64,000 nucleotides of DNA from Zonotrichia leucophrys gambelii (taxonomy: Eukaryota; Chordata; Aves; Passeriformes; Passerellidae): contig NC_088172.1 of the NCBI RefSeq assembly GCF_028769735.1, positions 89,114,451 through 89,178,450 of the forward strand, written 5' to 3'. The first letter of the stretch is position 1. Every line of letters begins with the position of its first letter. Below are positions 1-9,768 of this stretch, one piece after another. The notes under the pieces were generated by a model. That model was not told the origin of the DNA and searched no databases. It saw only the letters and a list, made by a program, of their open reading frames with translations. The translations under genes and the position numbers were made by a program.

Positions 1-2207
1 TTTTTAAAATGCTAATATTTCCAGGTCTTGCTTAGAAGCTTTCTCTCACCCATTGTTATCTTCTAAAATGTCACTGAGACCATCTGCTCCAAACTGACTC
101 TGCTGAGCAATTCTAGTTCTCTAAGATCATTTGCACAGACATTATTTTTCCAGACAAATTGTCTTCAGAAAAGACTCAGTAGCAGAAAAAGCATACAAGT
201 ATGGCAAAGGTAGCAATCATATCATCTTAAAATAAATGAGGCACATATTTTTATTAATTTTAGTACCTCTTTGCCATAGCTACCTAAGCTGAACATTTGT
301 CTACATGGATATTAAGCAGTGGCTAAGAGCTGGATTCAAGGAACAACTTCTGTGCATGGATAATCATATTCCTATTTAGAAAACAGATGTACATGCCATA
401 GTCTCTTGACTCTTTCAGAACAGGCCTAGCCTCAAACCCTTTTTTAAAGGGCTTAATTTTTCTTTTTTGTAGATGTGTATTTTACCTGTAAGCTATTTCT
501 CTCAGTTGGTTTTGGATTGTGCCCTCATTAAGGAAGTGTAGGAGATTGTGCTCAGTGGTTATCTCAATAGTTTTCACTTTCCTGTCACGTACCATGTTGC
601 TTAATAGCCCCTCTGGTCCTTATGTCTGGGAACATAAATTAAAAAAAAAACCCAAATTGCTTGAAGAGGTAATTACACCTTCCCTTTCCCATGCTCATTG
701 CCTGCAGCCCTGCTGGCCTGTAGGCAATGGATGCTGAAAACTACACTCTTTAATATCTGCATTATCATGTCACTAAATTAGTATATGTTCACTCTGACAC
801 TTGCATAGATAAAAGTGTATTGAAAAGATTCTGATTGCAACTTAAAGTTTATATAACTAGAAGCTGTGGAATAGGCTCTCAGATTCCAAGTGTCTTTTAA
901 CTTTAAAAGGCCCATGCAGTTTCACATGGTGATGGCACAAAATATTTTATCCTTGGTCATAATTCCTGTGCCTGGTAACTGCTAAGCTTCCTGGGCCCAC
1001 ATATCTTAGATATAGATGGAGTCCCTGCTGTAGCCATCTCTCTCCAGTAACATCATTCAACATAACATGCAACAGATCATGTGCCCATAAATAATTCTTC
1101 CATTGTTAATATATTTGTAACAGTAATTAAATATTTTGATAGTATAAAACAATGAAAATGGTCAGAGAAGTATTTTTAAGTAGGGAAAATGATTTTGAAG
1201 TCATCTAAGATAGATGTATGCCAAGCTCTTTAATCTAGAACCCCCACACAGAAACAGCAACTGCTGTTGCTTGGCTTCATCATGCTTGGCTTTGCTGAGG
1301 TAACTCATCCATCCATCATTGTACTAAAATGGCCTAGATATGTTTTATGAAAATCCTCTTTGAGATAGTCATGGCTGATTACCAAATCAGCCTAAAGTGT
1401 ATGGTAGCTGTACTCTCTGAGCTCATTTACTGTGGCTTTTGCTTTGCTCATACCTATGCTGCTCATTATTAAAACAAACCAATTAAATTTTGCTTTTATA
1501 CACTGTCATAAGATGATCCACAGCAATGATAGTGGACAGACACACTGTTAGAGAGCTTCTAGAATCCTGAAGTGACTTTGAGCCTGTAGCTGTAGTGGGC
1601 CAACTCAGCATGGGATTTTTTAGCTCAACTTCTATGGCATTTCCTCATAGCATTTCACTCTATTATTTTCATTCTGTACATTCAGTTATGCATGTTGTCC
1701 TGTGTTCTGGACGCACAGACAATATACGCTTTATACTCCTCTATATTCTCTAGTTCTTGCTTTTATTCATATAGGTCTGTCCTAAATAAAATTGTCAAAT
1801 GATACTGTTTCACTTTCTTTCAATTGTGGCCTTTTAAACTAGGCATCCAATTCCTTTCCTTGGAAATCTCAAGCCTTTTTAATCCTATTTCTTTTCTTCT
1901 AAATGTAGGTATTAGCCTGCTTCAGAGTCCACTTAAAGCATATATGCTTACTTCACAGCTTCAGAAAGATAGGTTTAATGAAGACTCAGAGTTGTGCCAA
2001 AAGATGCTTATGTGTTTTGTTCTCTGATAATGTGCAATTCAATTATTGCAATGCTCTGTTTCCAGCTCTTTAGAACACTACTGCTCATGCATCTGCTAGG
2101 ATGAATTATTAAAGATGAAAGCAATGTACGTCTTAGACTTAGGATTCTGTTACTTCCACAGCAAGGAAATGAGTTCTTGCAACTTCCTCTGACATATTGG
2201 TCTCTTG
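1..2207. other. Upstream intergenic DNA, no gene seen
   Basis: AT-rich DNA with only short, chance-level open frames. I see no splice-flanked conserved peptide, no RNA gene and no clear repeat family. It ends at the target-site duplication GCATG (2208-2212) of the first ERV. Confidence 0.6.
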
Positions 2208-2212
2208 GCATG

Positions 2213-3104
2213 TGTGAGAGTCAGCCTGAAACACCCCTCATCTGCCTCACGATCGTCATTAGGGAGACCACCGAAGAAACAAGACCCTTCCTGTCTGCTG
2301 ATCTTGTAGGGGAAAGTCATATGCCTGAGACCTGAGAGCGTTAGTTAGTTATTGTTTTCGCAGGTGTTGTTTGCCGTATGCTACGTTGAGCCCAAAGAAA
2401 GGGGCACCATGCCCTTTTTGCAACAATAGCCTTGGAAGCTGTCCCACCTCTCGGCCTGGGTGGACTTCTCCTGAGTTTCAGGAGGTCTTCCACAGAAGAC
2501 CCTCACCTGTTTTACAACCACCGTATCAGACAAACTGAGATGTAAGAAGCCTCTCCATCAAATACTGAGACATGAAACCCCTATGTGAAAAGGCCTCTCT
2601 CCTCCTTCCAAGGACAGGGACTGAAATCCCTAACCTGGGGGAGGGTGTGTGGGGGAGGCAGGCTGACCAAAATGAGATGTTTGCCTGCAGATGTGACCAC
2701 TGCAGGTGGGACCAAGAAGACAATGGCTCTTGCTTACTGCTGAGAACATGGACTACCTGTTACATCTATTCTTTATTGTATCTGTCGTCGTGAATTATCA
2801 TAATAAAACCTCTGAGTTAGCTAGAGATTTTGAGATCTCCCCGATGTAACAGGCAGATCCTCAACTGGACTGGACCAAAGGACTTAATCTTCACATTTGG
2901 TAGCTATATCCCCCTCTCTCTTTCTTTTCTCTCTCTTTCACTATCTTTTTCTCTCCCTTAATCCCTCTATCGCATTTTGCTGTGGTCATTTAATAAAGGA
3001 ATATGTGTTTTGATTATTACTGTAAATCCCCATGTCGGTTTTTTTCACCCTGAGATCAATCCACGAACCATTATGAAACCCATTCATAAGGACTGATTGT
3101 GACA
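2213..3104 (+). repeat. 5' LTR of the outer ERV
   Basis: An 892-bp LTR with TG...CA ends. An AATAAA-type signal lies near 2990 in the stretch shared with the 3' LTR remnant; there the downstream copy reads AATGAA. A pyrimidine-rich CT tract (about 2910-2965) precedes it. TGG at 3112-3114, eight bases past the LTR, may begin the primer binding site. I could not assign the tRNA. Confidence 0.8.
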
Positions 3105-3239
3105 TTTGAATTGGCGTCATGGACAAGATTCTGGTAGGCAGAGGGGTTTTGCAGGTGTTAAAGGCAATACCCCATACTCAGCTGAGGGTTCTGTCTCCGG
3201 AATTTCACAAAAAGGTCTCTTGGTGCAAAAGGGGGAATC

Positions 3240-3634
3240 TGTTCTGTTGTGTTTGTGTGTATCTGCACTGCCTGGGAAGGAGGGGGCAACTTGATGCAAC
3301 TAAGCAGGGCTTCCCAGGCAAATTACTCCCTTCACCTACCCAGGGAAGTAAGGGAAAACAGAGCAAGAGCTCTGTGGTTGTTTAACTTAAATCAGTATTT
3401 CCCTGTTGTAGTTTTTTGTTCCCTCACAAAATTACTGTTTTGTGTGTGTGTGAGTGTGTATCTGGACTGTCTGGGAAGGAAGAGACACTCCTGAAGTAAC
3501 CAAATAGGGCCTCCCAGGCAGATTCTGTTTCTTCAACTACCCAGGGAAGCAAAGGGGGACACAGGAAAGGCTGTGTGATTGTGTAACTTAAGTTTACAAT
3601 TAACTCCCTGGTGTAGCTTTAGTCCTTTCACAAA
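3240..3634 (+). repeat. Imperfect ~200-bp tandem duplication in the outer ERV leader
   Basis: Two diverged copies of a roughly 200-bp unit lie head to tail. Each runs from a GTGTGTATCTG(C/G)ACTG core, through CCTGGGAAGGA-like and CTACCCAGGGAAG blocks, to a TTGT(T/G)TAACTTA block and a TCACAAAAT end. The copies span about 3240-3435 and 3440-3634, just before the gag-like ATG at 3635. The unit lies in the untranslated leader, where packaging signals usually sit. Any function is inference. Confidence 0.7.
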
Positions 3635-3741
3635 ATGACTAAAAACTTCAGTGCAAAAGGTAAAGCTGAATTTTATGCTCTTCTTGCTAAATACAATGCC
3701 ACACCTTCTTCAGGAGGAGAAGAATGGGCAAACTGCAATTG
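3635..3741 (+). pseudogene. gag-like 5' fragment of the outer ERV, interrupted by the inner ERV
   Basis: An ATG at 3635 opens a frame that stays open until the inner ERV begins at 3742. The reading resumes after the inner ERV at 8858, so the insertion hit coding sequence. It sits directly after the LTR and leader, where gag belongs. There is no zinc knuckle or other diagnostic motif in so short a piece, so the gag call rests on position and on the downstream continuation. It is non-functional. Confidence 0.6.
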
Positions 3742-4369
3742 TGTGCTGGTTTAGGGCAAATTTGTTAAAGAATCTGCAAAGGAGGGCCCCTCCAGAAAGC
3801 GAAACCCACACGGCCCCTCCCCCCAACCGGTTCGGGAAAAAATTCCTCGGAGAGAGGTGGAAAGAACCTGTTTATTTGACTGGCCCCGCACCCCCCAGCA
3901 CACAAAATGAACAATACCCGATGACACCGCTCTGAGAAAGATGGCAAAATCAGAAAGTCTCTTTCGGGGGTGGTTGCTCTGTTCTCAGTCCCTCCGGTGC
4001 TGGGCCAGCCGCTGCAGCCGAACCCTTGGTGTCCCCGGGTCCCAGTCCGGAGCAGGTTCGAGATGGTCACAGGAACAGGAGAGGAGAAACAGTCCAGGAA
4101 GCAATGTGGACTGTTTAGCTAGAACTAGCTAATAAGCAGAGGCAGAAAGCAGAGCAGAAGCAAGAGCAGAAAAAGAGAGCAAGCAAAAGCAGCAAGCAAA
4201 AGCAGCAAGCCCAAAGCTGGAAGTAAAAAAAAAAACAGCTCTGTCTACTGCTTGTCTCTGTGTCCTGATAAGAGAAACCCAAACAAAACTTCCACTCTTC
4301 AGTGCCGGTCTTAAAGGCACAGAACAGATGAATGGGGATATACAAGCATCATAACGTCACCCCAGGACA
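3742..4369 (-). repeat. 3' LTR of the inner ERV
   Basis: 628 bp, nearly identical to 8225-8852. The differences I see are in the GGTGTCCCC/GGTGTTCCC block, the CAGTCCGG/CAGTCTGG block, and one GCAGCAAGC/GCAACAAGC site. An AATAAA signal on the - strand (TTTATT on +) lies near 3870. A purine-rich AGCAG/AGCAA repeat run lies at about 4133-4220. Confidence 0.93.
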
Positions 4370-4387
4370 TTCCACCCCTTATCCCCA
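4370..4387 (-). other. Polypurine tract of the inner ERV
   Basis: Read on the - strand this is a G/A-rich run ending GGGGTGGAA directly against the TGTCC start of the 3' LTR. That is where plus-strand DNA synthesis is primed in LTR retroelements. The call rests on composition and exact position. Confidence 0.75.
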
Positions 4388-4787
4388 TATCATCAACATA
4401 CTACAACACATCATGCATTATTCATACAAAATTTCTATCTGTTCCCCCAAAATTACAAGCAATACCCATCATGCCTTCATCACATCCCCACACTGGACCA
4501 CTGAATCCAGGCCCTATATTACAGAGCTGCAGGATTCCCCCTTTTCACTTTAGTCACTTAAAGCTCCATCTATCACTTGCTCAGACCTTCGACACTTACA
4601 CATTTCCTTCTCCATCTTCCACTTGCCCAGACCTTCAACTCTTACACATTTCCTTCTATCTCATGTCTGTATGGTTTAATGTACAGACAATGGCAGTAAC
4701 ATCCAATGAACAGTGATATTGCACATCATTCTTACCCCACAATCAGATCTCCCTGAGGTACACATTGTGTTGTTCCATCTCTTTGCA
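4388..4787 (-). other. Non-coding 3' tail of the inner ERV, with a 46-bp tandem repeat
   Basis: About 400 bases between the truncated RT and the polypurine tract. No env-like frame, signal peptide or fusion motif is visible. A 46-bp unit (CACTTGC(T/C)CAGACCTTC...) is repeated twice at about 4573-4664 with a few mismatches. The deletion that removed RNase H, integrase and any env probably closes at about 4790-4810, where the RT frame ends abruptly. Confidence 0.55.
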
Positions 4788-5653
4788 TTATCCACCACGT
4801 GCAACCTGGTCCCTGACTGGGCCAAGGGCAACTGCATGAGCAATCTCCTGCTTGATCTGGACAAAGGCCTGTTGCTGCTCAGGGCCCCACTGGAAATTGT
4901 TCTTCTTGCGGGTGACCAGGTAGAGAGGGCTCACGATCTGACTGTACTCAGGAATATGCATCCTCCAAAAACCTATTGCACCCAAGAAAGCTTGTGTCTC
5001 TTTCTTACTGGTGGGTGGAGACATTGCTGTGATCTTGTTGATGACATCAGTAGGAATCTGACGCCGTCCATCTTGCCACTTCACTCCCAGGAATTGAATC
5101 TCACGAGCTGGTCCCTTTACTTTGCTCTTTTTAATGGCGAAACCAGCTCCCAGGAGGATCTGGATAATTTCCTTCCCTTTCTCGAACACTTCCGCAGCTG
5201 TGTTCCCCCACACAATGATGTCATCAAATACTGCAGATGTTCTGGAGCCTCACCCTTTTCCAGTGCAGTCTGGATCAGTCCATGGCAGATGGTGGGGCTG
5301 TGCTTCCACCCCTGGGGCAATCGGTTCCAGGTGTACTGCACTCCCCTCCATGTGAAGGCAAACTGAGGCCTGCATTCTGCTACCAGAGGAATGGAGAAAA
5401 ATGCATTGGCTATGTCTATAGTGGCGTACCACCTTGCTGCCTTGGACTCAAGCTCATACTGGAGCTCTAATATGTCTGGCACGGCAGCACTCAGTGGTGG
5501 AGTCACTTCATTCAATGCACGATAGTCCACAGTCAATCTCCATTCTCCTTCAGATTTTCGCAGAGGCCAAATGGGGCTGTTGAAGGGTGAGTGGGTCTTG
5601 CTGACCACCCCTTGGCTCTCCAGCTCTCGGATCATTTTATGGATGGGGATCAC
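4788..5653 (-). pseudogene. Reverse transcriptase N-terminal half, frame broken at the catalytic YxDD region
   Basis: Two overlapping - strand frames, 5117-5653 and 4788-5213, make up the fingers and palm of a retroviral RT. The first has NSPIWPLRK (about residues 25-33), a WRLTVDYRALN block (38-48), the first catalytic aspartate in TIDIANAFF (D80) and LPQGW (112-116). The frame changes by one base near 5225, right at the YxDD position, and the second frame carries the DD and the downstream RT region up to a GFWR-like block and beyond. An in-frame TGA at 5681-5683 separates this frame from the protease. After about 4800 the reading is lost and no RNase H or integrase follows. The element cannot make active RT from this copy. 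Confidence 0.85.
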
Positions 5654-5680
5654 AGCATCTCGAGTGGTTCTATACTGCCG

Positions 5681-6164
5681 TCAATGCACTATGGAAGTGG
5701 CAATTGGCACTCGTTGCTCTTCTCCCATCAGGCATCCTACTGCAGATGGATTCTCAGACAACCCAGGCAAGGTGTTCAATTGCTGGATGCCCTCTGTCTC
5801 TACAGCAGCTATTCCAAATGCCCATCTGAGTCCTTTTGGGTTTTTGAAGTACCCACTTCGAAGGTAGTCTATGCCCAAAATACATGGGGCCTCTGGGCCA
5901 GTTACAATAGGATGCTTCTTCCACTCATTTCCCGTTAGGCTCACATCAGCTTCCACCAAAGTGAAATCCTGGGATCCCCCCTGTCACACCAGCAATAGAA
6001 ACAGACTCTGTCCCCACATGTCTTGATGGGATTAACGTGCACTGCACACCAGTATCGACCAAGGCTTTATACTCTTGTGGTTCCGATGTGCCAGGCCAAC
6101 GAATCCACACAGACCAGAAAACACGATTTTCCCTGGCCTCTACCTGGCTAGAGGCAGGGCCCCT
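5681..6164 (-). pseudogene. Retropepsin-like protease of the inner ERV, frameshifted
   Basis: The - strand codons at 6048-6056 read D-T-G in a VDTGVQCTLIP context, the active-site signature of aspartic retroviral proteases. The frame then changes near a run of G residues at about 5976-5982. The rest of the domain, with the ILGIDYL motif that matches the protease C-terminal ILGxDxL signature, is open at 5681-5959. This second part is in the same frame as RT and is separated from it by one TGA at 5681-5683, so protease and polymerase were one reading frame. It follows the Gag segment ending at 6165. Confidence 0.82.
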
Positions 6165-6884
6165 CTAAGCCTGGTTATCATTATTTCCCTGGGTGTATGT
6201 TTTGGATGTTCCTTCGAGGTGATCAGACATGTCATCATCATCATACCTGGCCGTTCGGCTACGGGCAACTGGAGCTGCTTTCCTCCTGGTGGCTTCCTTC
6301 AGTTCACGCACCCGTCGTGCTAAAACAGCGGTAGGTTTCCTATCCCACCTTCTCATGTTTTCCCCACAATCACGCAGGTAAAACCTCAGCTCAGCTCGTG
6401 GGGTGTATCTTCTCTCACCATCTGGGAAACGTCTGCCTTGGATACCGGAACCTCGGATCTGTACTGCTGAAATTTGGAGAAGGTCTTCTTTAATCTCCTC
6501 TCTAAGCTTCTTATGGTTCTCCTCTATCTTATCCTCTAAGTTCTGCAGACGTGTTTCTACCGCTGCGATTCTGGCATGTGTCGGGCCATGTACAGCATCT
6601 GCATATGCTCGGAGCTTCCTTGCCATGTCAAGCACAGTCTCACCCCTCTCATCCCTCTTCATGATGGCTAAGGCAGAAGCATATTCTTGTGGCCCGAGTC
6701 GTACGAGTTTTCGCCACATCACAGACGTGCATGGTACTAAATCTGGGTTCCTAGTTGTTACATCATCTGAGAAGATAATCTCAGCCACGGCCATTTCTCT
6801 CAGGCGTTGGATCCCTTGCTCTATTGTCTTCCACTGAGTCTGCTGCATATAGAGATCGTCTGCACACAGGTATCTTTCTGCCAC
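6165..6884 (-). pseudogene. Gag C-terminal segment (capsid-like, coiled coil, basic tail)
   Basis: 239 codons on the - strand. The first 100 or so residues are helical and capsid-like in character. They are followed by a heptad-like coiled coil (ARIAAVETRLQNLEDKI, then charged residues; about residues 103-140) and a very basic Arg-rich region (about 150-215) that could bind RNA. I see no CCHC zinc knuckle, unlike most orthoretroviral Gag proteins. It lies in a different frame from the upstream ORF (6890-8173). Reading on either side is consistent with one frame change at about 6895-6920, so the two were probably one Gag protein. Downstream is the protease. Gag identity rests on position and composition rather than on a motif I can name. 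Confidence 0.65.
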
Positions 6885-6889
6885 ACTTC

Positions 6890-8173
6890 TTAGGACCCGT
6901 TCCCAGAGGCTGTGAGAGTTAGCCCCCTCATCATTCCTTGGTCTATGACAGTATCCTGTGACAGGGATCCCAAATGCCTGGCTTCAGTGCCATCCAAAAC
7001 GGTAGCCTCGCCTGCAGCATCCCAGAGACGGACCAGCCAACTAATTATGGATTCATCAGACCTTCGAGTGTAATCCTTCCGTAGGCCACGAAGGTCCTTC
7101 AGGGAGAAGGACTCAGTATTAGCATCTGATCTTGCACCTGCTGCTTTGACTCCTGACTTTACGTCAGGAGGCACTGAGGTTCCTTCTCCTGCATCATCAT
7201 CATCATCATCATCATCGTCCACTGGTCGATTGGTCTTGGCTGTGCATTTCCCACTTCTAGTGCTGGTAGCAACAGCCATGGGTTTAGCTGCTGGCTTCGA
7301 GCCTGGAGTGTTAGCTACAGCCTGAGTCACCGGGACAGTTGCTGATTTATCTCCCTGCCCCCCTGCCTCTGTCTGCTGCCCTAGAGTATCTAGCAGTGTG
7401 CGATAAGCATATGCCAGGGCCCAGCTCACTGCAATGACCTTCCTCTCCTTAGGCTCATCCTGGTACTTCTCTTTCAGATATTTCCCCACCTCAGCTGGGT
7501 TCTGAATTTGTTCATGGGGAAAATCCCACACTATAGGGTCAAAGAATTCCTTCAGGATTTGACCCATATCCTCCCATTTCCCACACCACTTAGGATTTTC
7601 CACACTGGGCTTTACTCCTGAGTCAGGGGTCTCATCAGCCCATCTAGAAATCTCAGCCCTCATTCTAGAGAAGCAGCAGGCTGTATAGAGGAAGGTTACC
7701 AGACTGAATACCAGGAAGATGGTTTCTTTAACATTGAAGGGAAACTGAACATCCTTCACTAGTGATGCAACTGATTCATAGGAGAAGGAGGAAAGCAGAG
7801 GCTGAAAAACCTCATTCCCTCCTGCTCCTCCTGTGACAAACTGGATGCATAACCACAGCCATGAACCAGTCATACCTGGAACAGACCCCAGCATGTTTAT
7901 AAACTTCTTGCACATTATTGCCACCAAACCCAGCAGGATAGCTATTCTGGTCACAGCCCCTCTGATGTAAAAACTACGTATTAGGGGCAATACTAAAGCT
8001 ATTTCTGGATAGGAAAATAAGCCTAGGGACCAGAGAGGTATTAAAATCTCAAAAAACCCTAGGGACCAGAAATGCATGCAAACCTTCACCCCAACAGACA
8101 TTATGAATCCAAAAAGCATGGCTATTAGCTGATTTAAACGAACACAGAGTAATAGCAGCCAAAATGCAGTCAA
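6890..8173 (-). CDS. Gag-like ORF with N-terminal multi-pass membrane domain
   Basis: 427 codons, the first ORF after the PBS, so in the gag position. Residues 1-170 are strikingly hydrophobic, with about five candidate membrane segments (roughly 2-28, 34-66, 74-89, 101-113, 151-168). A more ordinary cytosolic region follows (WADETPD at about 178, then charged and Trp-containing segments), then a Pro/Ala/Thr/Lys linker, a run of nine aspartates near residue 320 encoded by a GAT repeat, and a capsid-like helical end (DESIISWLVRLWDAAGE). The frame opens with TTG at 8173; the first ATG is codon 19, and an upstream in-frame TGA lies 27 bases before the TTG, so the true start is unclear. It ends at 6890 through an apparent frame change into the next Gag segment. 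Retroviral Gag usually has a myristoylated or basic matrix domain rather than membrane helices. A captured host or env-like domain cannot be excluded. Confidence 0.65.
   Translation of the reverse strand: MTAFWLLLLCVRLNQLIAMLFGFIMSVGVKVCMHFWSLGFFEILIPLWSLGLFSYPEIALVLPLIRSFYIRGAVTRIAILLGLVAIMCKKFINMLGSVPGMTGSWLWLCIQFVTGGAGGNEVFQPLLSSFSYESVASLVKDVQFPFNVKETIFLVFSLVTFLYTACCFSRMRAEISRWADETPDSGVKPSVENPKWCGKWEDMGQILKEFFDPIVWDFPHEQIQNPAEVGKYLKEKYQDEPKERKVIAVSWALAYAYRTLLDTLGQQTEAGGQGDKSATVPVTQAVANTPGSKPAAKPMAVATSTRSGKCTAKTNRPVDDDDDDDDDAGEGTSVPPDVKSGVKAAGARSDANTESFSLKDLRGLRKDYTRRSDESIISWLVRLWDAAGEATVLDGTEARHLGSLSQDTVIDQGMMRGLTLTASGNGS
7192..7219. repeat. Short ATC trinucleotide repeat
   Basis: About nine ATC triplets in a row, read on the - strand as GAT codons that give the poly-aspartate run in the inner ERV's Gag-like protein. 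Such a run is prone to length change by whole codons. Confidence 0.85.
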
Positions 8174-8200
8174 AACAGGGTTTTTCCACTCTCTCTCTCA

Positions 8201-8218
8201 CCTCACGTTTGGGCGCCA
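8201..8218 (-). other. Primer binding site of the inner ERV, lysine tRNA-like
   Basis: Read on the - strand this begins TGGCGCCCAAACGTGAGG, six bases after the end of the 5' LTR. The TGGCGCCCAA(C) start is the pattern of sites that pair with the 3' end of lysine tRNA (the Lys-1,2 type). There is one extra A and a few 3' mismatches relative to that pattern. The assignment is from memory of the pattern. Confidence 0.7.
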
Positions 8219-8224
8219 AAAATT

Positions 8225-8852
8225 TGTGCTGGTTTAGGGCAAATTTGTTAAAGAATCTGCAAAGGAGGGCCCCTCCAGAAAGCGAAACCCACACGGCCCC
8301 TCCCCCCAACCGGTTCGGGAAAAAATTCCTCGGAGAGAGGTGGAAAGAACCTGTTTATTTGACTGGCCCCGCACCCCCCAGCACACAAAATGAACAATAC
8401 CCGATGACACCGCTCTGAGAAAGATGGCAAAATCAGAAAGTCTCTTTCGGGGGTGGTTGCTCTGTTCTCAGTCCCTCCGGTGCTGGGCCAGCCGCTGCAG
8501 CCGAACCCTTGGTGTTCCCGGGTCCCAGTCTGGAGCAGGTTCGAGATGGTCACAGGAACAGGAGAGGAGAAACAGTCCAGGAAGCAATGTGGACTGTTTA
8601 GCTAGAACTAGCTAATAAGCAGAGGCAGAAAGCAGAGCAGAAGCAAGAGCAGAAAAAGAGAGCAAGCAAAAGCAACAAGCAAAAGCAGCAAGCCCAAAGC
8701 TGGAAGTAAAAAAAAAAACAGCTCTGTCTACTGCTTGTCTCTGTGTCCTGATAAGAGAAACCCAAACAAAACTTCCACTCTTCAGTGCCGGTCTTAAAGG
8801 CACAGAACAGATGAATGGGGATATACAAGCATCATAACGTCACCCCAGGACA
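8225..8852 (-). repeat. 5' LTR of the inner ERV
   Basis: 628 bp, same length as the 3' LTR and differing at three positions, all transitions. It supplies the - strand promoter of the element. AATTG follows at 8853-8857. Confidence 0.93.
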
Positions 8853-8857
8853 AATTG

Positions 8858-9768
8858 GTTTACCTTAGAAAATGGTATTGATAGAATATGTTCTTTGCAA
8901 CATGAAACAAAATTCAAACTGGTCAACAATAAAACCGTCCTATGCTCAGTCTTGGGAGCCTGCCTCACAGCAGCTATAGAAACTCGCTTTAAGTGAAAAA
9001 GTGAGGAAAATGCTATAACAGACTCCCTCCAAAACCTAGTTGAAGTTTTGCAAAAACAATTGGATGAAGAAAGAAATGCAAATAACTTATTATGAGCTGC
9101 CTTGAGAGAGAACATGTTAAAAATTCACATAAAACGGATTCCTCAAAAGAGGCAGAGGAGAAGGAAACTCCTCACATCAATCAAAATTGCCCTCAAAAAG
9201 AATTAGCCGTGATGAAAAACTGTGGGGAACACTGCTGTAATAGCATAAAACCTCTAATTAAAACAGAATGAACTATATCAATAATGAAGATCTTGACCCG
9301 CACATAACCACTAAAGAAATTCCATACACTGCTACTGAATTAACAAAACTTGCAAAGCAGTATGGGCTTCTCCCCCACAAATCTGAAACAGAACACATAT
9401 GTCAAGTGTCTCTCACCTGGGGAGATCAGATTCATTTGTCAGAACAAGAAGCCGGTGGGTTCTGGGGACATGGGGTGTTCTTAACAATGGGAGACAGATG
9501 CATCCCATGGTCCCTAACTCAGGACACAGATAATTGGGCAGAGGGGCTGAACCCCTTGGAAAGGAGAGACCCTTTGGTTGGTACCCCTGACCAACTCCAG
9601 GAAAACATTCACAAAGCCAGCTGTCTGCAAATGATTCATGAAAAGAAATTATTCCTGGTTTTGAGTCACCAATGCAATCACTTGTAAAGCCTGAAATTAC
9701 GACCTCTTTAATTCAAGGGCTTCCAGGAACACTTAAAATCTACAGCAATTCTCCTTCAGAAAACCATA
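8858..9768 (+). pseudogene. gag-like coding remnant of the outer ERV, right part
   Basis: This is the continuation of the outer ERV coding region after the inner insertion. Reading is open from 8858 to about 8995, then broken. A 139-codon frame (9268-9687) starting MNYINNEDLDPHI contains a Gag-type helical stretch (TATELTKLAKQYGLLP) and a WGD motif. The reading seems to continue in another frame past 9687 (PEITTSLIQGLPGTLKI) almost to the LTR remnant at 9769. I see no protease, RT or zinc knuckle. It is defective, with at least one stop and one or two frame changes besides the insertion. Confidence 0.6.

Larger units (their letters stand above)
3742..8852 (-). mobile_element. Young, internally deleted ERV (inner element) with TSD AATTG
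   Basis: A 5.1-kb provirus read on the - strand. Two 628-bp LTRs (3742-4369 and 8225-8852) have TGT...ACA ends and are flanked by the pentamer AATTG (3737-3741 and 8853-8857). Going 5' to 3' on the - strand it has the 5' LTR, a lysine-tRNA-like PBS, a Gag-like ORF with a hydrophobic N-terminus, a second Gag segment with a coiled coil and basic tail, a retropepsin-like protease, the N-terminal half of reverse transcriptase, then a deletion, a short non-coding tail, a polypurine tract and the 3' LTR. RNase H, integrase and env are absent. I count three differences between the LTRs (about 0.5%), so it integrated recently. The 5-bp duplication suits an ERVL-like group, while the PBS looks like that of lysine-primed ERVs. 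Family assignment is uncertain. Confidence 0.93.

Noticed and set aside
4713..5366. 217-codon + strand frame across the inner ERV
   Set aside because: It is the antisense shadow of the reverse transcriptase on the - strand, which carries clear RT motifs.
6075..6837. + strand frames of 82 and 144 codons in the inner ERV
   Set aside because: Antisense shadows of the Gag and protease coding on the - strand.
8049..8309. 86-codon - strand frame overlapping the primer site of the inner ERV
   Set aside because: It runs through the LTR end and primer site in a different frame from the Gag-like ORF and has no recognisable domain.
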